Source: DASRVA01 sp035687745
Lineage (GTDB): Bacteria; Gemmatimonadota; Gemmatimonadetes; JACCXV01; JAHWKZ01
NCBI GenBank assembly: GCA_035687745.1
Contig: DASRVA010000161.1
Coordinates: forward strand, 1-7,688
DNA length: 7,688 nt
Direction of reading: 5' to 3'
The notes under the pieces are model-generated. The model was given only the letters and a program-made list of their open reading frames with translations, ran no database searches and had not been told where the DNA came from. The first letter of the stretch is position 1; every line of letters starts with the position of its first letter. Positions 5,843 to 7,688 of this stretch are shown in pieces. The translations under genes and the position numbers were made by a program.

Positions 5843-6130
5843 CTAGACCGTCTGGCCCTCCATGACGAGCTCCTTGAGCTCCTTGGACGGCTTGAACGTG
5901 GGGACCGCCCGGCCGGGCACGTGGACCGCGTCGCCGGTGCGCGGGTTCCTGGCCTTCCGGGGCCGGCGCCGCTTGACCTTGAACGATCCGAAGCCGCGGA
6001 TCTCGATGTTCTGTTCCCGGGCCAGGGCCTGCTTCACGGCTTCCAGGAAGCCGTCGACCACGACGGCGGTGTCCTTCTTCGTGAGCCCGGTGGCTTCCGC
6101 GATCTGCTCGACCAGATCCGCTTTGGTCAT
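5843..6130 (-). CDS. HU/IHF-family DNA-binding protein, 95 residues (second of two)
   Basis: This is a DNA-bending nucleoid protein acting as a homodimer or heterodimer. It has the helical dimerisation half (MTKADLVEQIAEATGL, 1-16), the GFGSF turn at 46-50, and the arm with RNPRTG at 61-66, putting the intercalating Pro exactly at residue 63 as in classical HU. The tail VPTFKPSKELKELV (76-89) is closer to IHF subunits than to E. coli HU. The ATG at 6130 is preceded by AAGGAGAG about 7 nt upstream; the frame is open further to 6214, but that part matches no HU N-terminus. A good sigma70-type promoter lies upstream, next to the carB stop. It differs from the other HU gene in the window by lacking the insertion after helix 2, so the pair are diverged paralogues, not a recent duplication. 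Confidence 0.95.
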   Translation of the reverse strand: MTKADLVEQIAEATGLTKKDTAVVVDGFLEAVKQALAREQNIEIRGFGSFKVKRRRPRKARNPRTGDAVHVPGRAVPTFKPSKELKELVMEGQTV

Positions 6131-6154
6131 CGATCTCTCTCCTTGAGGTCGCCC

Positions 6155-6195
6155 GCCGCTCGGGGAGGCGTCTGACGGCGTTTCGGGGGAGCGGC
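6155..6195 (-). promoter_or_regulatory. Inverted repeat in the 5' leader of the second HU gene
   Basis: The arms GAGCGGC and GCCGCTC are a perfect 7-bp repeat separated by 27 nt (6162-6188). The 5' arm would lie at about +1 of the transcript, and the 3' arm ends about 12 nt before the Shine-Dalgarno. A leader hairpin of this kind could protect the mRNA or modulate translation; that is inference. Confidence 0.4.
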
Positions 6196-6199
6196 CCTT

Positions 6200-6227
6200 A
6201 AGATACGATGGCACAAGGACTTGTCAA
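6200..6227 (-). promoter_or_regulatory. Sigma70-type promoter of the second HU gene, -35 box overlapping the carB stop
   Basis: On the minus strand a perfect TTGACA (6227-6222) is followed after 16 nt by TATCTT (6205-6200), 4 of 6 to consensus. The TGA stop codon of carB (6226-6224) lies inside the TTGACA. Transcription would begin near 6193, giving a leader of about 62 nt. A 12-nt palindrome, ACAAGGACTTGT (6213-6224), covers the upstream part of the spacer and touches the -35 box, a position where a repressor could act. Confidence 0.68.
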
Positions 6228-7688
6228 CCAACGACCTGGGCCATCCACCCTTGCAGGCTCCGGACATCCGGGCGGCCGGCGGCGGTCTGGACGGCGTCGA
6301 TCGCGAAGCGCGCCGCCGAAAGCGTCGTCAGGCACGGGACGCCGGCCGCCAGCGCCGCACGCCGGAGCGCGAACTCGTCCAGGGGGGACGCCCGGCCAAG
6401 GGGAGTGTTGATCACGAGGCCGACCGCGCCGTCACGGATCAGGTCCACGGCGTCCGGCTTCCCTTCCCCCACCTTGAGAACGAGCCCGGCCTCGACGCCC
6501 CGCGCCTCCAGGGCGTCACGGGTCCCCTGAGTGGCGTAAAGCCGGATGTCCATCCGGGCCAGCCGTGCCGCCACCTCTGCGCCACCGGCCTTGTCGCGGT
6601 CGTTGAGCGAGAGGAGGACACCACGCCGGACGGCGTCCGCCAGATCGACGCCCGCACCCAGCATCGCCTTCAGGTACGCGGTCGGCGCGTCCTCGGCCAG
6701 GCCGATCACCTCGCCCGTGGACAGCATCTCCGGCCCGAGGACCGGGTCGGCGCCCGGGAAGCGGTCGAACGGGAAGACCGGAGCCTTGACCGCCACCGCC
6801 AGCGGTTCCGGGTCGCTCACGAGTCCCAGCTCCGCCAGCGTCCGCCCGACCATGACCTGGGCGCCCAGCCGTGCCAGCGGGACACCGACCGCCTTGCTGA
6901 CGAACGGGATCGTCCGTGAGGCCCGCGGGTTCACCTCGAGGACGTAGACCTTGTCGCCCCTGACCGCGAACTGGACGTTCATGAGCCCGCGGACCCCGAG
7001 CTCCGTCCCGAGCCGCCGCGTCTGCTCGCGGAGCTCGGCTTCGATCCGGGGATCCAGGTCGGGCGGCGGGAGGATGCAGGTCGAGTCGCCGCTGTGGATG
7101 CCGGCCTCCTCGATGTGCTGCATGATCGCGCCGATCACGACCCGCTCGCCGTCGGCGATGGCGTCGACATCGAACTCGGTGGCGCCCTCGAGGAACTCGT
7201 CGATCAGGACGGGCCCCTCCTCCGAGACGCGCAGGACGGTCCCCAGGATCCGCTCGAGCGCGGCCTCGTCCCGGACGACGACCATGCCACGGCCGCCCAG
7301 CACGTAGGACGGCCGGAGGAGAACCGGATAGCCGACCCGCGCGGCCTCGCGGCGGGCTTCCGCGGCGGTCCGGGCGATCCCCGAGTTCGGCTGGCGCATC
7401 TCGAGCCTGGTGAGGAGCCGTCCGAACCGGTCCCGATCCTCGCACCGGTCAATGGCGTCGGGGGAGGTGCCGATGATGCGGGCCCCGGTCTCGTCCAGCC
7501 GGCGCGCCAGCTTGAGGGGGGTCTGGCCGCCGTACTGGACCAGGATCCCGTCCGGCCGCTCCTTCTCCACGATCGCCTTCACGTCCTCGAATGTGAGCGG
7601 CTCGAAGTAGAGCCGGTCGCTGATGTCGTAGTCGGTGGAAACCGTCTCCGGGTTGCAGTTCACCATGATCACCCGGTGCCCGATCTCG
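6224..7688 (-). CDS. carB: Carbamoyl-phosphate synthase large subunit, C-terminal part (partial at window edge)
   Basis: CarB makes carbamoyl phosphate from bicarbonate, ammonia passed from CarA, and two ATP, feeding pyrimidine and arginine synthesis in the cytoplasm. The window holds 487 codons, about the last 45% of a protein usually near 1,070 residues; the 5' part lies beyond base 7688, and the GTG at 7672 is internal. Visible are the linker IMVNCNPETVSTDYD, the QYGGQTPLKLA segment, the second ATP-grasp domain (RPSYVLGGRGMVVV; GIHSGDST; LMNVQFAV; EVNPRASRTIPFVSKA) that phosphorylates carbamate, and the C-terminal MGS-like allosteric domain starting near RLYATQGTRDALEARGV, with GLVINTPLGRA. 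The C-terminus (QGWMAQVVG) is complete. The second HU gene follows 94 nt downstream with its own promoter overlapping the stop. Confidence 0.98.
   Translation of the reverse strand, partial: EIGHRVIMVNCNPETVSTDYDISDRLYFEPLTFEDVKAIVEKERPDGILVQYGGQTPLKLARRLDETGARIIGTSPDAIDRCEDRDRFGRLLTRLEMRQPNSGIARTAAEARREAARVGYPVLLRPSYVLGGRGMVVVRDEAALERILGTVLRVSEEGPVLIDEFLEGATEFDVDAIADGERVVIGAIMQHIEEAGIHSGDSTCILPPPDLDPRIEAELREQTRRLGTELGVRGLMNVQFAVRGDKVYVLEVNPRASRTIPFVSKAVGVPLARLGAQVMVGRTLAELGLVSDPEPLAVAVKAPVFPFDRFPGADPVLGPEMLSTGEVIGLAEDAPTAYLKAMLGAGVDLADAVRRGVLLSLNDRDKAGGAEVAARLARMDIRLYATQGTRDALEARGVEAGLVLKVGEGKPDAVDLIRDGAVGLVINTPLGRASPLDEFALRRAALAAGVPCLTTLSAARFAIDAVQTAAGRPDVRSLQGWMAQVVG

Noticed and set aside
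6131..6214. 28-residue N-terminal extension of the second HU protein
   Set aside because: It would start upstream of the predicted transcription start, lacks a ribosome binding site, and the ATG at 6130 has one.
1..7688. CRISPR array, insertion sequence or phage genes
   Set aside because: No regularly spaced repeats, transposase or phage-like proteins are visible in either strand.

Overview
The window is GC-rich bacterial chromosome. It reads as a housekeeping neighbourhood with some accessory material, not as a plasmid, phage or defence island. Lineage is inferred, not proven. Strongly C/G-ending codons, a signal peptide ending in ARA before QQ, a large secreted LVIVD-repeat propeller protein, and two HU/IHF-type proteins close to carB would all suit Gemmatimonadota or another GC-rich soil/marine phylum. 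There is no 16S gene to settle it.

Layout, left to right. On the minus strand, a monofunctional peptidoglycan glycosyltransferase (mtgA-like) overlaps by 4 nt the start of a second minus-strand gene that leaves the window at base 1. Divergent from mtgA, on the plus strand, is a 748-residue exported protein made of an N-terminal domain, about three Ig-like (Big-type) modules and a C-terminal LVIVD-type beta-propeller. After it on the same strand is a 62-codon gene with a very strong ribosome binding site and a single C-terminal membrane segment; it appears to have its own promoter. A GC-rich hairpin lies between this small gene and the convergent HU-family gene.

From there to the right end everything is on the minus strand. 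In ascending coordinates these are a 97-residue HU-like protein, a lipoprotein with SGNH/GDSL-hydrolase features (probable TTG start), about 400 nt without a convincing gene, tRNA-Arg(CCG), a second HU/IHF-type protein of 95 residues, and the C-terminal 487 residues of carbamoyl-phosphate synthase large subunit (carB). Read in the direction of transcription, the order is carB, HU/IHF, tRNA-Arg, lipoprotein, HU.

Functionally this is a mix of pyrimidine/arginine biosynthesis (CarB), nucleoid architecture (two HU proteins), translation (tRNA-Arg), cell-wall synthesis (MtgA) and export to the envelope (LVIVD protein, lipoprotein, 62-residue membrane protein). I see no CRISPR array, insertion sequence, phage gene, toxin-antitoxin pair or evident new multi-gene system. 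The items most worth a second look are the 62-residue membrane protein, the domain plan and codon-use break of the LVIVD protein, the SGNH-like lipoprotein beside the tRNA, and the control region of the second HU gene, whose -35 box contains the carB stop codon.
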